Below, piece by piece: positions 1 to 9,089 of a stretch of 64,000 bases of DNA (positions within the stretch are counted from its first letter, which is position 1; each line of letters begins with the position of its first letter). The stretch comes from Symbiodinium natans (Eukaryota > Sar > Dinophyceae > Suessiales > Symbiodiniaceae). The notes under the pieces were generated by a model. That model was not told the origin of the DNA. It did no database searches and saw nothing but the letters and a program-made list of their open reading frames with translations. A program made the position numbers and the translations under genes. The stretch lies in the NCBI GenBank assembly GCA_905221605.1, contig CAJNDS010000161.1, forward strand, positions 118,501 through 182,500, written 5' to 3'.

Positions 1-25
1 CCTGAACCCCACCACCCCAAGCCGG

Positions 26-56
26 GTTTAGGGTTTAGGGTTTAGGGTTTAGGGTT
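26..56 (+). repeat. short TTTAGGG array
   Basis: About four TTTAGGG units directly upstream of the first exon island. The array ends in GGGTTCCTACC and is followed by the CAG acceptor at 77-78. Confidence 0.95.
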
Positions 57-78
57 CCTACCAGCCTCAAGTTCCCAG

Positions 79-217
79 GCGCTGGAGGCTGGCTTCAATG
101 CCATGCTCGACACCTTGCGACCTCTGCTCGGTCAAAGCGGCAGGCCTGGGGCGGAAGAGTTCGGGGGGAGGGGGCAAGATGAACCTGCTGGTGCAATACT
201 CGCTAGAGCTATGCTTT
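79..217 (+). CDS. exon candidate, unknown protein
   Basis: Follows a TTCCCAG acceptor and reads ALEAGFNAMLDTLRPLL, then a Gly-rich acidic stretch ending AILARAML. A GTAGCC donor lies just before the CCCTAAA array. A second frame is also open, but this one has the more helix-like composition. Not recognised as a family. First of several islands (79-2551) that may belong to one + strand gene. Confidence 0.5.
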
Positions 218-221
218 GTAG

Positions 222-384
222 CCCTAAACCCTAAACCCTAAACCCTAAACCCTAAACCCTAAACCCGAAACCCTACACCCTACACCCTACACCCTAAACC
301 CTAAACCCTAAACCCTAAACCCTAAACCCTAAACCCTAAACCCTAAACCCTAAACCCTAAACCCTAAACCCTAAACCCTAAACA
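222..384 (-). repeat. CCCTAAA array
   Basis: About 22 near-perfect CCCTAAA units with a few CCCTACA and CCCGAAA variants, filling most of the gap between two exon islands. Confidence 0.97.
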
Positions 385-413
385 CGTAACACGTAGCATA
401 GTACCCTGACGAG

Positions 414-524
414 TGTTGCGACCTGTGAAGAACTGCAAATGCCTGCCAGGCCCGCGTTCGCCACCCAAGCTCAGGCCAAGGCAAGAGCACATCTTGCGAT
501 GGAGGGACATAGAGACATAGAGAA
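414..524 (+). CDS. exon candidate, unknown protein
   Basis: After GACGAG the frame VATCEELQMPARPAFATQ continues to HLAMEGHRDIEK and meets a canonical GTACGT donor at 525. An internal acceptor (TGCCAG, exon at 450) is the alternative start. Phase against the preceding island is not resolved. Confidence 0.5.
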
Positions 525-575
525 GTACGTAGTGTAGTCTCCTTAGCCATGGTTGTCTCTTAGGTTAATTGTAGT

Positions 576-712
576 GTTCTTAAGGGAGGGGGGTTCGGGG
601 GGGGTATGTAACCTAAGGTTCCCTTATACTCCCCACTACTCCCTAAGGCTCCGTAAGCTTCCCTAACGTTCCCGAGGTACCTACCCCCCTCGAACCCCTG
701 TCCCTTAAGAAC
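576..712. mobile_element. introner-like element D (inverted repeat ends)
   Basis: 137 bp bounded by imperfect inverted repeats of about 32 bp: GTTCTTAAGGGA at the left is mirrored by TCCCTTAAGAAC at the right, and the inner GGGGTTCG and CGAACCCC also pair. It lies wholly inside the intron after the 414-524 exon. No coding capacity, so non-autonomous (MITE-like). Confidence 0.75.
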
Positions 713-764
713 CCAAAAATTGAAGCTCCTGAGCAGCCGCTCAGTCTTTGTTTCCGGCCAGAGC

Positions 765-1320
765 CTAAACCCTAAACCCTAAACCCTAAACCCTAAACCC
801 TAAACCCTAAACCCTAAACCCTAAACCCTAAACCCTAAACCCTAAACCCTAAACCCTAAACCCTAAACCCTAACCTAAACCCTAAACCCTAAACCCTAAA
901 CCCTAAACCCTAAACCCTAAACCCTAAACCCTAAACCCTAAACCCTAAACCCTAAACCCTAAACCCTAAACCCTAAACCCTAAACCCTAAACCCTAAACC
1001 CTAAACCCTAAACCCGAAACCCTAAACCCTAACCCCTAAACCCTAAACCCTAAATCCTGAACCCTGAACCCTGAACCCTGAACCCTGAACCCTGACTGAA
1101 CCCTGAACCCTGAACCCTAAACCCTAAACCCTAAACCCTAAACCCTAAACCCTAAACCCTAAACCCGAAACCCTAAACCCTAAACCCTAACCCCTAAACC
1201 CTAAACCCTAAATCCTGAACCCTGAACCCTGAACCCTGAACCCTGAACCCTGAACCCTGACTGAACCCTGAACCCTGAACCCTAAACCCTAAACCCTAAA
1301 CCCTAAACACTAAACCCTAA
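765..1320 (-). repeat. long CCCTAAA array with CCCTGAA blocks
   Basis: About 555 bp. Perfect CCCTAAA alternates with two blocks of CCCTGAA that share the same junctions (near 1070 and 1210), so part of the array was duplicated as a block of about 130 bp. The last unit is CCCTAAG, which creates the AG used by the next exon. Confidence 0.95.
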
Positions 1321-1321
1321 G

Positions 1322-1381
1322 ACGTGCTCGCGGCCCGTTTCAGGTTCCCGGAGGCATTGGTCAGCCGGCTCTGCTGGAGCG
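1322..1381 (+). CDS. exon candidate
   Basis: The acceptor is the terminal CCCTAAG of the array, then AC and the frame VLAARFRFPEALVSRLCW, ending at a GTTTAGCG donor. The other open frame (VPGGIGQPALLERFSVG) would use an internal CAG. Unknown product. Confidence 0.45.
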
Positions 1382-1618
1382 GTTTAGCGTGGGCACCTTA
1401 GCATGGAGCGAGGATCTCAACTTAGGGTTTAGGGTTTTGGGTTTTAGGGTTTTAGGGTTTTAGGGTTTAGGGTTTAGGGTTTAAACCCTAAAACCTAGAA
1501 CCCCAAACAGCAAAACCCTAAAGCCTTATAGCCCTCAAGCCCCCAAACTCTAAACCCTAAACCCTAAACCCTAAACCCCAAACCCAAACCCTAAAGCCTA
1601 AAACCCTAAATCCTCAAG

Positions 1619-1749
1619 GCCAGTTCGCTGCCCAGGTGAGGCTGATTACCGCAGAGAGGTTCACGCTGCGGGGGAGCCTGACCATCCTCCAGGAGTGGAG
1701 TCCACGACCCTCCGCCCCCCAAAACAGCTCTTGTCCGAAACTCTACGGG
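1619..1749 (+). CDS. exon candidate
   Basis: After CTCAAG the frame QFAAQVRLITAERFTLRG continues to SCPKLYG and stops exactly at GTTTAGGG, the first unit of the following array. 131 bp. A strong example of a telomere unit acting as donor. Confidence 0.55.
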
Positions 1750-1874
1750 GTTTAGGGTTTAGGGTTTGGGGTTTGAGGGTTTGGGTTTAGGGTTTAGGGT
1801 CCCAGCTCCTAAACCTTACATCAAACCCTCAACCCCAGACACCCCCAAAAGCCCCAAGTCCTACACCCCTCCAG

Positions 1875-1958
1875 GAGCAGTGCGGCATTCTGGTCAGCTG
1901 CCCATTGGGGGACTTTGACCTGGTGGCCAACGGCCTTGAAGGCTTGAACGGCTTTTAG
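1875..1958 (+). CDS. exon candidate
   Basis: CCCTCCAG acceptor, then EQCGILVSCPLGDFDLVANG and a TAG at 1956-1958, or a GC donor just after LEG. Unknown product. Confidence 0.5.
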   Translation, partial: EQCGILVSCPLGDFDLVANGLEGLNGF

Positions 1959-1959
1959 G

Positions 1960-2440
1960 GGGCTTGGGGTTTCGGGTTTAGGGTTCAGGGTTTCGGCTGA
2001 AGGGTTTCAGGGTTTCGGGGTTTTAGGGGGGGTAGTGATTGGCCCAATACGCCATGCACAGCCTGAGACGACGGCCAACAAAACGACTCTTTCCCGAACC
2101 CCCCCCAACTTTCAGGGTTTAGGGTTCAGGGCTCATGAAGGCCCCGAAAAGGCTGAAAGCCCGCACGCCGCACCTCGCACCGTTTGAAAGGTTGAGGAGT
2201 TGAGGGTTTAGGGTTTAGGGCTTAGGGTTTTCAAGTTCCTCCAACTAACGGAGAATCCTTCTCGCAACCTGCCGGACGGACAGTTGAACGTGGAGCCTAA
2301 AACCCTGAGGCCCTGTACAAGAACCAACAACCCCGAAGCCGAAAGGCTCTACAGCCCTAAACCCTAAACCCTAAACCCCAAACCCTGAACCCTAAACCCT
2401 AAACCCCCCTAAACCCTAAACCCTAAACCCTAAACCCAAA
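1960..2440 (+). other. degenerate telomeric sequence with weak exon islands
   Basis: TTTAGGG and CCCTAAA remnants separated by short open islands near 2045-2108 (AQYAMHSLRRRPTKR) and 2146-2190 (AHEGPEKAESPHAAPRT), and near 2254-2300. Each has plausible composition but no unique frame. Confidence 0.35.
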
Positions 2441-2447
2441 CCCCCAG

Positions 2448-2551
2448 GCGCCTTGCCTGCGGACCTGGGCAAAACGGCTGCCGGCGAGGGAGAGAGCATG
2501 GCGCTGTCGCCCCAACCGGCCCTTAGCCTGGCTGTTTGCCCTGAAGCCACA
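2448..2551 (+). CDS. exon candidate
   Basis: CCCCCAG acceptor, then ALPADLGKTAAGEGESMALS and QPALSLAVCPEAT up to the next TTTAGGG. Composition is clearly coding-like; function unknown. Confidence 0.5.
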
Positions 2552-2552
2552 A

Positions 2553-3061
2553 ATTTAGGGTTTAGGGTTTAGGGTTTAGGGTCTAGGGTACTCAAACGTC
2601 GAAATCCTAGGTACGCCCTTGGGACATGTCATAGTTTCCCTTTAAGGGGATCATCTTCAGGAATATGATTCAGAGGTTCTTGAGGGCCATCCTTGAACCA
2701 AAATTTTCCTGAGCGCTTGCGGGGGCCTGTGATATCACAGGGCACCTTAAGGGCCGGCCTGGGGTTTAGGGTTTAGGGTTTAATGTTTAGGGTTTTCCGT
2801 TGTGGGGGTTGTTGAAGGGCTTGAAGGGCTATGAAGTTCAAGTCACCCTGGAGTGCCAAGTCCGGATTCCGCCTGTGATTGCTCTTATGTAAAATTAGTA
2901 TTATTGCCATCATGTATTGTTACCGCTATTACAATGATTAGTATTTTATCCTGATTTTAGTTGCTTCTTATTGGTATTCTTCTTACTATCGTTATTATGA
3001 CTTATCATTGTTCTTAATTTGTGTTGCTAGCTACTATTGCTATTACTTCTTGGGGACCAAG
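2553..3061. other. intron or spacer, AT-rich
   Basis: Two short TTTAGGG arrays (2553-2587, 2760-2800) and an AT-rich stretch (2880-3050) made of degenerate ATTATTG/TTACTAT triplets. No open frame worth calling. Confidence 0.6.
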
Positions 3062-3121
3062 GCCTCCGGATGGGCCGCCGCGCTGGCTGCTCGCTTTACG
3101 CCACTTGGCTGCGGTGTGCTG
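3062..3121 (+). CDS. exon candidate
   Basis: ACCAAG acceptor, ASGWAAALAARFTPLGCGVL, GTGTCC donor; exactly 20 codons. Followed by a (GC)n run at 3139-3159. Confidence 0.45.
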
Positions 3122-3166
3122 GTGTCCTAACTCGGGGGCGCGCGCGCGCGCGCCCGCGCGTGCCAG

Positions 3167-3207
3167 ACTGGGGAGAGGAGGAAAACCCGGGCCCGCCAGG
3201 GGCCTCT
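3167..3207 (+). CDS. exon candidate before introner B1
   Basis: TGCCAG acceptor and the basic frame TGERRKTRARQGPL, which runs straight into the element at 3208. Coding-looking sequence resumes on the far side (KRKARIGEINTCRASEYTSQ, 3316-3402), which suggests the element is spliced out. Confidence 0.4.
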
Positions 3208-3315
3208 GATAGAGGGGTCGGAATAGGTTACTAATAAAATTTCCCTGTGGTACCTTTGCAATTGTACTATAATAACCCCCAAAACGCTATTCTAATTATT
3301 CAGGCCACTATATTA
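3208..3315. mobile_element. introner-like element B, copy 1
   Basis: About 108 bp: TGATAGAGGGGTCGG at the left, CCACTATATTA at the right (imperfect inverted ends). Shares the core GGGGTCGGAA...ACTATAATAACCCCCAAA with copies at 17088 and 40260. Confidence 0.75.
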
Positions 3316-3408
3316 GACAGGAAGAGGAAAGCAAGAATAGGAGAAATAAACACATGCAGAGCGAGTGAATACACGAGTCAAATGCAGAAGCGCAAGCCAT
3401 GATAAGCC

Positions 3409-3588
3409 ATGATCAGAGCACCAATCGTGCTCAATTCGGCCGAGCATCTCGACAAAGCCATCTTGCATGTTGTAGCCAGGGCGTCCGGCAATGCAGCAAC
3501 GCATGTAGAGTGTCGTAGGAATTTGCACCTGCCCGAATCCCCCAAGACCGTACAGGGCCCTAAACTCCTCAACCCCCAAAAGCTGTGA
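3409..3588 (+). CDS. 59-aa open frame, unknown protein
   Basis: ATG directly after tandem in-frame stops; MIRAPIVLNSAEHLDKAIL and HVVARASGNAATHVECRRNL look like an alpha/beta protein segment. The 10-bp unit AAGCCATGAT occurs twice in tandem across the start (3394-3413), so the ATG may be a by-product of duplication and the upstream frame (ending KRKP) may once have been continuous. Not recognised. Confidence 0.5.
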   Translation: MIRAPIVLNSAEHLDKAILHVVARASGNAATHVECRRNLHLPESPKTVQGPKLLNPQKL

Positions 3589-3603
3589 ACCCAAATCCCT
3601 GAG

Positions 3604-3693
3604 CAAAAGCTCAAAAGCTTCCTGGCCCTAAGGAGCCGCGAAGCGCGGCCGCGTCGAGACGACGATCTGGCGAGTGCTCTCTCCTCAGATTGA
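3604..3693 (+). CDS. terminal exon candidate
   Basis: After CCTGAG the frame QKLKSFLALRSREARPRR then DDDLASALSSD ends at TGA (3691-3693). AT-rich spacer follows, so this is a likely gene end. Confidence 0.5.
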   Translation, partial: QKLKSFLALRSREARPRRDDDLASALSSD

Positions 3694-3724
3694 AAAACAC
3701 CCGGGTCCGGGGCGGCGGTGTTCA

Positions 3725-4013
3725 AAGTGGATGTCTAGTACCATTCTTATTATTCTTTCATTGCTGTTCGCATATATGTTCTATGATTCTATGAATGATC
3801 ATTATTATCTCATCTTCTTGCTATCAGTTTCTCGTGACTCTTGGTGAGTTTGGACTTCGATTGTCTTGGTATTGTTGTTTAATACCCGTCGTGATGACAA
3901 ACCCTCTGCTACACCTGTGTCTTATTCATGGGGAACTCGGTCGCTACCTTCTTCCACGAGCAAGAGTTACTTTAGACCTTTTCGTCAAGGTCATGAGCTG
4001 TTAGGTCAAAGCA
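3725..4013. other. AT-rich intergenic spacer, probable promoter region
   Basis: About 290 bp with ATTATT/CTTCTT-rich sequence between a terminal stop (3693) and a signal-peptide start (4014). No TATA box or other defined motif could be supported. Confidence 0.45.
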
Positions 4014-4190
4014 ATGAACGACTGGCCATCATGGCTCTGGGCTATGTTGCTCTTGCTTGCCACCTGGGCCCTTCCCCAGGTGTCGACGGCCAGCACGCTC
4101 ACGCGCGGAAAGGGCCAGGTCGATGAGGCTCCGCTGTTTGAGCAGGAAGCTTCCAGGGAGCTTGCACTTGAGACGCCGAAGACGCCCTAG
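4014..4190 (+). CDS. 58-aa secreted-protein start (signal peptide)
   Basis: ATG with a classic signal peptide: short polar start (MNDWPS), hydrophobic core (WLWAMLLLLATWALP) and small residues before a likely cleavage at STA-S, then a polar acidic tail ending TPKTP and TAG. Either a complete tiny secreted protein or, more likely, the first exon of a gene continuing at 4416 (ASLHLALAMVAAL), with the donor inside the tail. ER-targeted. Confidence 0.55.
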   Translation: MNDWPSWLWAMLLLLATWALPQVSTASTLTRGKGQVDEAPLFEQEASRELALETPKTP

Positions 4191-4274
4191 TTAGCACGCG
4201 AACTTCAACATGAAGCCCCCTCTAAATCCTCCAAAGCCCTCCAAACCCCCAACTCCGCAAGCGCGAGTCAACGT

Positions 4275-4385
4275 CAAGAAAACCCAAGCCCCGAAGCCCC
4301 GAAGCCCCGAAGCCCCGAAGCCCCGAAGCCCCGAAGCCCCGAAGCCCCTAAGCCCCGAAGCCCCTAAGCCCCTAAGCCCCCTAAA
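4275..4385 (-). repeat. CCCCGAAG / CCCCTAAG minisatellite
   Basis: Eight-base repeats, a diverged telomere-like C-rich array preceding the exon at 4416. Confidence 0.85.
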
Positions 4386-4415
4386 TTCCTGCGCCCCAAA
4401 CGTCTTCCCCGCAAG

Positions 4416-4481
4416 GCCTCCCTTCACCTCGCGCTGGCCATGGTGGCTGCCCTCAGCCGCTGCGGGAGTCAGCCTCTGGAG
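4416..4481 (+). CDS. exon candidate, hydrophobic helix
   Basis: CGCAAG acceptor, 22 codons ASLHLALAMVAALSRCGSQP then LE, GTGCTT donor. Phase 0 at both ends. Confidence 0.55.
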
Positions 4482-4519
4482 GTGCTTTAAGACAGGGATT
4501 TTGGTGGATTTTGGGGTTT

Positions 4520-4615
4520 TAGGGGCTTAAGGGGTTTTGGGGGTTTTGGGGGGTTTTGGGGGTTTTGGGGGGTTTTGGGGGGTTTTGGGGTGGAGGGTTG
4601 GAGGGGTTGAGGGGT
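4520..4615 (+). repeat. GGGGGTTTT array
   Basis: TTTTGGGG-type repeat (TTTTAGGG derivative) between exon islands. Confidence 0.9.
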
Positions 4616-4653
4616 TTAGGGATTCAGGGGTTGAGGTGTTTGGGGCCCCCCAG

Positions 4654-4754
4654 GCCCTGGACCTCAAACCGCCAGCCATTCTGAGATCCCTGAGAACAGG
4701 TCTTCCGTGCCCTGGGCTCGGGCTCCGCGGTGGTCCCCCCGAAGGCCGGTTCAG
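4654..4754 (+). CDS. exon candidate
   Basis: CCCCCCAG acceptor, ALDLKPPAILRSLRTGLPC, open until the TTAGGGTT array. A GTCTTC donor after RSLRT is possible. Confidence 0.45.
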
Positions 4755-4837
4755 GGGGAGGGATTAGGGTTGGGTTGAGGGTTTAGGGGCTTAAGGAGGT
4801 AGGGGCTCAAGAGCTTAAGCGGGGTTCAGGGGCCCAG

Positions 4838-4896
4838 GCAGCTGTTTGCACAACTACATGGAGATCCTGAGCTACCTTAGCTTTAGACCGAAGTGG
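4838..4896 (+). CDS. exon candidate
   Basis: GGCCCAG acceptor, SCLHNYMEILSYLSFRPKW, then the GTTTAGGG donor. Confidence 0.55.
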
Positions 4897-4899
4897 GTT

Positions 4900-5230
4900 T
4901 AGGGTGTCGGTGTCTACTGAAGTTCCGTCGCTACCAGAAAAGCACCGGCTGTGGGTGTAGTGTGTGGATGATTCAGATTTCGAACATGGAACTTAAAAGC
5001 AGTATACCAACATATCAATAGGACAATAAAAACACATTAAAAAAATAACTGACTAAGAAAATAAGTAAGAACAAATACATAAATAAATACATAAAAAATT
5101 ACATAAAAAATCAATAAACAATATTTTTGTACAGAACGGGGGGATTTCCTGAATTTCTGATTTCTTGACTAAGAAGCAGGAAGTCGAGCCAGAGTGTTGA
5201 GCTCAAGCTTTACGGAATCCAGAGTAGGCC
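4900..5230. other. AT-rich spacer
   Basis: 5030-5130 is A-rich (AATAAATACATAAATAA-like). No gene seen. Confidence 0.6.
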
Positions 5231-5241
5231 CAACTGGCCAG

Positions 5242-5310
5242 GTCTCCTACGATGAGCCCTCCCTGGTCCTGGCGATGGCCGAGGTCCCCCACGCGCCCGA
5301 AACTCCTCCT
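5242..5310 (+). CDS. exon candidate
   Basis: TGGCCAG acceptor, VSYDEPSLVLAMAEVPHAP and a possible GTCCCC donor. Followed by 300 bp of diverged CCCTAAA/CCCGAAA repeats. Confidence 0.5.
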
Positions 5311-5731
5311 AAACCCTCCCCCACCCCTCCTGCCCAAGCTGCCCTCTAACATGCCTGGGTCGGGGGTTTGCTCCAGGTTGGGACTAGCCCTAAAAAGACC
5401 TAAACCCCACAAGCCTGAAAACCTCAACCCTCAACAAAACAGCAGCCCCTCCTGGCCCCCCCTCCCCAAATGCACATGGACGGGGAACCGAAGTGCCGCA
5501 CATCCCAACACAGTGACTGCAAACCCTAAGCCCTGCATAAAGTCTCAACCCCAAACCCTAATCCCGAACCCTAAGCCTTAAACCCTGAACCCAAAACATA
5601 AACCCCGAACCCGACGCCATAGACCCTGAATCCGAAACCCTAAACCTCCCGAACCCGAAACCCGAAACCTGAAACCGAAGCCCTGAATTCTCATGGGACC
5701 CTCAGACCCTTCGACCCGAACGGAGGATCAG

Positions 5732-5792
5732 CTGAGCTGCCATCCGTGCCACCAGGGCGCCATGCACCCGGACTGGGGCTTCCTCGACATGG
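5732..5792 (+). CDS. exon candidate with CxxC
   Basis: GGATCAG acceptor; LSCHPCHQGAMHPDWGFLDM (20 codons plus one base) ends at GTTTAGGG. CHPCH could bind metal, but the family is unknown. Confidence 0.5.
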
Positions 5793-5905
5793 GTTTAGGG
5801 TTTAGGGTTTGGGGTTTAGGGTTTAGGGTTTAGGGTTGGGGTTTGGAGTCCAGGGCTTTGGGCTTAGGGATCAGGGCTTAGGGTTTAGGGTTATCCTAAA
5901 CAACC
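5790..5905 (+). repeat. TTTAGGG array, degenerate 3' end
   Basis: Intron following the 5732 exon; perfect units first, then TTCAGGG and TTTGGGG variants. Confidence 0.95.
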
Positions 5906-5990
5906 CCAAACCCTACACCTCAAACTCAAAAACCCCCAAAGCCCCTAACCCAACCAAGAACAAGTGTGGGTTTGGGGAGGATCTAGGCAG

Positions 5991-6077
5991 TTCGCTAAGT
6001 CAAGGTCCCTCTCATCATACCGGCTCTTATGGGAAGGGTGCCCAAACAGGACCATCATCATTGCAGAGAACCCCTGA
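5991..6077 (+). CDS. terminal exon candidate
   Basis: CTAGGCAG acceptor, 28 codons FAKSRSLSSYRLLWEGCPNR then TIIIAENP and TGA (6075-6077). The gene may end here. Confidence 0.5.
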   Translation, partial: FAKSRSLSSYRLLWEGCPNRTIIIAENP

Positions 6078-6388
6078 GCCCTAAACCCTAAACCCTAAAC
6101 CCTAAACCCTAAATCCGAAACCCTAAACCCTAAATCCTAAACCCTAAACCCGAAACCCTAAATCCTAAACCCCTTTTGTGAGCCCTCCAAAATCTCTGTC
6201 GCCGGGGTTGCTGTTTCGGGTTCCGCATCCCCAGGTGCATGGTTGCATGGTTGCAGAGTTCAGGGTTCAGGGTTCGAGGTTCAGGGTTTAGGGTTTAGGG
6301 TTGAGGGTTGAGGGTTGAGGGTTTCAACCCGAAGCCCGAAGCCCCAAACCCTAGGCCGCCCTGAAGCCCTCAGCTCAAGGTTTCGCAG
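6078..6388. repeat. telomeric arrays on both strands
   Basis: CCCTAAA (6078-6170), a short unique patch, then TTCAGGG/TTTAGGG/TTGAGGG (6255-6325) and CCCGAAG remnants: an intron with head-to-head telomeric blocks. Confidence 0.9.
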
Positions 6389-6453
6389 GGCGGCGGCTGT
6401 CCGCACCCAAGATCGCCCAAGCCATGTTCCAGCTAGCGGGGGAGTCCTCTAAA
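6389..6453 (+). CDS. exon candidate
   Basis: TTTCGCAG acceptor, RRLSAPKIAQAMFQLAGESS, GTATGG donor after AAA. Confidence 0.55.
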
Positions 6454-6469
6454 GTATGGTTCCTTCGTT

Positions 6470-6556
6470 GGGGTTTAGGGTTCAGGGTTTAGTGTTCAGG
6501 GTTTAGGGTTTAGGGTTTAGGGTTCAGGGTTTAGGGTTTAGGGTTTAGGGTTTAGG
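6470..6556 (+). repeat. TTTAGGG array
   Basis: Twelve units with two TTCAGGG variants. Confidence 0.96.
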
Positions 6557-7650
6557 GCATTATATGAATATGGAGCAATTACATTTAGGCACCCAGAAAG
6601 GACATCGTTTAGATCCCCCACGATTGCAGGGGGCTGGATGGCTGATGTTTCGCGCGGGATCTCCTCGGGAGCTCGCCCGTCGTTCTTGTTTACCATGGCC
6701 TCCTCTTGGCCAAGAATACTCTGGCCCCTAAGGAATCAATTTCTATTTTTATTTGTATAAAACCCAAGGGAATATGTAGAATGTTATTTTAATCAAGGCT
6801 CTAAGGGGAGTATAGAATAACTCCTGTGAGGGCTTAGGCTTAGGGCTCACAGGAGAGACGTTGTGGGATCGTCCTGCTGGCAGTTTCCGGAAAGCATCGC
6901 ATGTGTTCAGTGCTCGCGTTTTGTCTGAGATGATAGCTGTGAGATTTGGCAGAACACCGAGTCTGTTGCGCAGCAACAAGTCCGATTGTTAGGCTGCCAG
7001 CTTTAACAGCACTTGTTAGTTTTGCCCCAGAAGTGTTTGCCGGCTGTCGCTTCGTATCACTTGTGTTCGGAGTTGGCACCCACAATCGCAGACGAGCAGT
7101 CGTTGCAGGGCGAGAGAGTGAGACCTGGAGAGCATGCCCACAACAATTTCAATTTCGGCGGGATGCACCCTGGCATTGTCATCCGCTTTACGTATGTGCT
7201 GCATCCTTCGTGCACGGAGACGCAGTCTCCTCCCTTAGCCGTCAGGCCAAAAACCAAAGCCATAAAGCCTGGCCACAAGACCCAGCGCACTCTCAATGAT
7301 TTGCTGCATGCATCATTGGAATCATTGCATCACAGTTGCAGTATCTGTTACGCGCAAGGTGGAATGTTGTCTGCAGCGCTTCCACATAATCCGCAAGTTT
7401 GAGCGCAATTGCCTTGCTTTCATTTTAGCACATCGCCCTCGCTGACCGTGGCGTGTGTGTCCCCTACCCGTCGTAACGCCTCGCGCCCGAAAGCCCTATC
7501 GTTCCTTCAGTCTGCCCAGCTGCAGGCTTCCAGGGAGCAGGAGGGTTGGTCATCAAGGACCTGCAAGGATGCTTCATATCAGATATGTCATATCAGGTAC
7601 CATGTTTGGGTGCAGGGTCTTGAGGTTGAAAAGATTTAAACTTAGCAGTT
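6557..7650. other. unassigned 1.1 kb, no clear gene
   Basis: Normal-complexity sequence without telomeric repeats. Several 60-130 codon open frames overlap on both strands (for example 7013-7402 and 6946-7299 on +), none with convincing composition. Could be intergenic, an untranslated region or an old transposon. Nothing recognised. Confidence 0.4.
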
Positions 7651-7685
7651 AGGGTTCGGGAGGTTTTTGGGAACTTTGGTGATTA

Positions 7686-7826
7686 ATGCTTTGGGATCGC
7701 CCTGGCAGTCTCACTGGAAAGGACCGTTTCGGAGTTGTTCGCGATCCTGGGGAGATGCGCCAGCTCTGCACGGATGAGGCGTGGGGCTTGGGCGAGATTT
7801 TCGGCAGCTTTCCGATGTCCGGATAG
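7686..7826 (+). CDS. 46-aa open frame, likely coding
   Basis: ATG follows an in-frame TGA. MLWDRPGSLTGKDRFGVV continues RDPGEMRQLCTDEAWGLG and ends FPMSG TAG. Composition is protein-like over its whole length. May be complete or a first exon. Unknown family. Confidence 0.5.
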   Translation: MLWDRPGSLTGKDRFGVVRDPGEMRQLCTDEAWGLGEIFGSFPMSG

Positions 7827-7906
7827 AAAGTTTCATTTTTCACGCAATAGGTCCATGAAAATCTCATCCGAAGAATTCTGGTCACAGTTCAATCATCAAC
7901 AGGGAG

Positions 7907-8056
7907 TTGAGAGAGGGAATGGGTTTCCGCCTGAAGTCGCCGCCAGTAGCAGTGTCTCATGATTGCCCCTCATCTACCAAACCTGCGGCCGAGGAAATGG
8001 GGCACTCTCTTTCCACTTCTTGGGTACAGGCTGGGAACATGTGGAAGCTGTTGGGA
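7907..8056 (+). CDS. exon candidate before introner E1
   Basis: Open frame with VSHDCPSSTKPAAEEMGHSL and STSWVQAGNMWKLLG directly abutting the element at 8057; coding-like sequence resumes after it. Confidence 0.45.
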
Positions 8057-8145
8057 TGTTCCCCTCATACTATAACAGTCCTTAATAGGGATTAGACTCC
8101 CCCTATTAGAATCCTTATGAAGGACTGTTAGTATACGGGGGAACA
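8057..8145. mobile_element. introner-like element E, copy 1
   Basis: 89 bp. The left end TGTTCCCCTCATACTATAAC and the following AGTCCTTAATAGGGATT are mirrored by AATCCTTATGAAGGACTG then TTAGTATACGGGGGAACA at the right. Nearly the whole element is one hairpin. Reference copy of the family. Confidence 0.85.
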
Positions 8146-8193
8146 TGAAGTGACACCCCTTTGCCTTACTTCCGCTTCTGGAAGCTCCGCTGA
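8146..8193 (+). CDS. terminal exon candidate after E1
   Basis: SDTPLPYFRFWKLR followed by TGA; short, frame relative to the exon before E1 not proven. Confidence 0.35.
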
Positions 8194-8424
8194 GAACGCT
8201 CGCGCCCCAAACCCTAAGCCCTACACCCCAAACCTAAAAAACACATCTGCTTAAGTATTGCTTCTTGTTGTTGCACCTACTTGTGTCTCCCATGATTCTT
8301 GCACCCTACTCCTTCTCAGACTAGAGGTGAGTCTTGAGACGACGAGGGGTTTAAGGGTTCGGGGTTTACGGGTTTAGCTCCTCGACCCCCCCGCCCGCCC
8401 CCAAGCCCCCTGAAGCTTTCCTAA

Positions 8425-8500
8425 ACCCTAAAGAACCCTAAACCCTAAACCCTAAACCCTAAAATCTAAACCCTAAACCCTAAACCCTAAACCCTAAACC
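8425..8500 (-). repeat. CCCTAAA array
   Basis: Ten units upstream of the exon at 8517. Confidence 0.96.
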
Positions 8501-8516
8501 GTGCTCCTCGCTGCAG

Positions 8517-8601
8517 CTCCTCGTCAGCGACTCCCACGACTCCCCGCGGAGCTCCGCGGCTTCACAGGGCAGCGGCAGCGAGGAGCTTGCGGGGTGGTTG
8601 G
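8517..8601 (+). CDS. exon candidate
   Basis: CGCTGCAG acceptor, LLVSDSHDSPRSSAASQG then SGSEELAGWL, ends one base before GTTTAGGG at 8602. Flanked by CCCTAAA upstream and TTTAGGG downstream. Confidence 0.6.
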
Positions 8602-8682
8602 GTTTAGGGTTTAGGGTTTAGGGTTTGGAGTTTAGGGTTTAGGGTTTAGGGTTTAGGGTTTAGGGTTTAGGGTTTAGGGTGG
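8602..8682 (+). repeat. TTTAGGG array
   Basis: Eleven units between the exon donor and the satellite island. Confidence 0.96.
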
Positions 8683-8760
8683 GCCAGGTTTTTTTTTTAA
8701 TAAAAGGTGTGGCTCGGGCCTCCTTTTTTTAAAAGGTGTGGCTCGTCCCCCCCCCCCCCG

Positions 8761-8965
8761 CTGGTGGTCCCCTTGGTCCTCTGGTCCCCTGGTCCCGTGG
8801 TCCCCTTGGTCCCGTCGTCTGGTCCCGTGGTCCTCTGCTCCCCTGGTCCCGTTGTTCCCTTGGTCCCGCAGTCCTCTGGTCCCCTGGTCCCGTGGTCCCC
8901 TTGGTCCTGTCGTCTCGTGGTCCCGTGGTCCTCTGGTTCTGCGGTCCTCTCGTCCTGTGGTCTCG
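8761..8965 (+). repeat. GGTCCC-rich minisatellite
   Basis: About 20 diverged copies of a 10-bp unit (GGTCCCSTGG/GGTCCCCTT). Open frames of 80-150 codons across it are repeat artefacts. Confidence 0.9.
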
Positions 8966-9089
8966 CGATCCCTGATCTTAATTTATGATAGAATGCATCA
9001 TATAATGTAAAATATATAGAGTTGCAATGTGTGATATATATATATATGTATATTACATATAACATACAGTACATAGCATATAGTATACA

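Noticed and set aside
1-1320. Chromosome end
   Set aside because: Arrays occur in both orientations and are interrupted by coding-like islands throughout the window; no terminal run.
6946-7402. Overlapping 117- and 129-codon + frames
   Set aside because: Two overlapping frames, no splice context, composition not clearly protein-like; left as unassigned.
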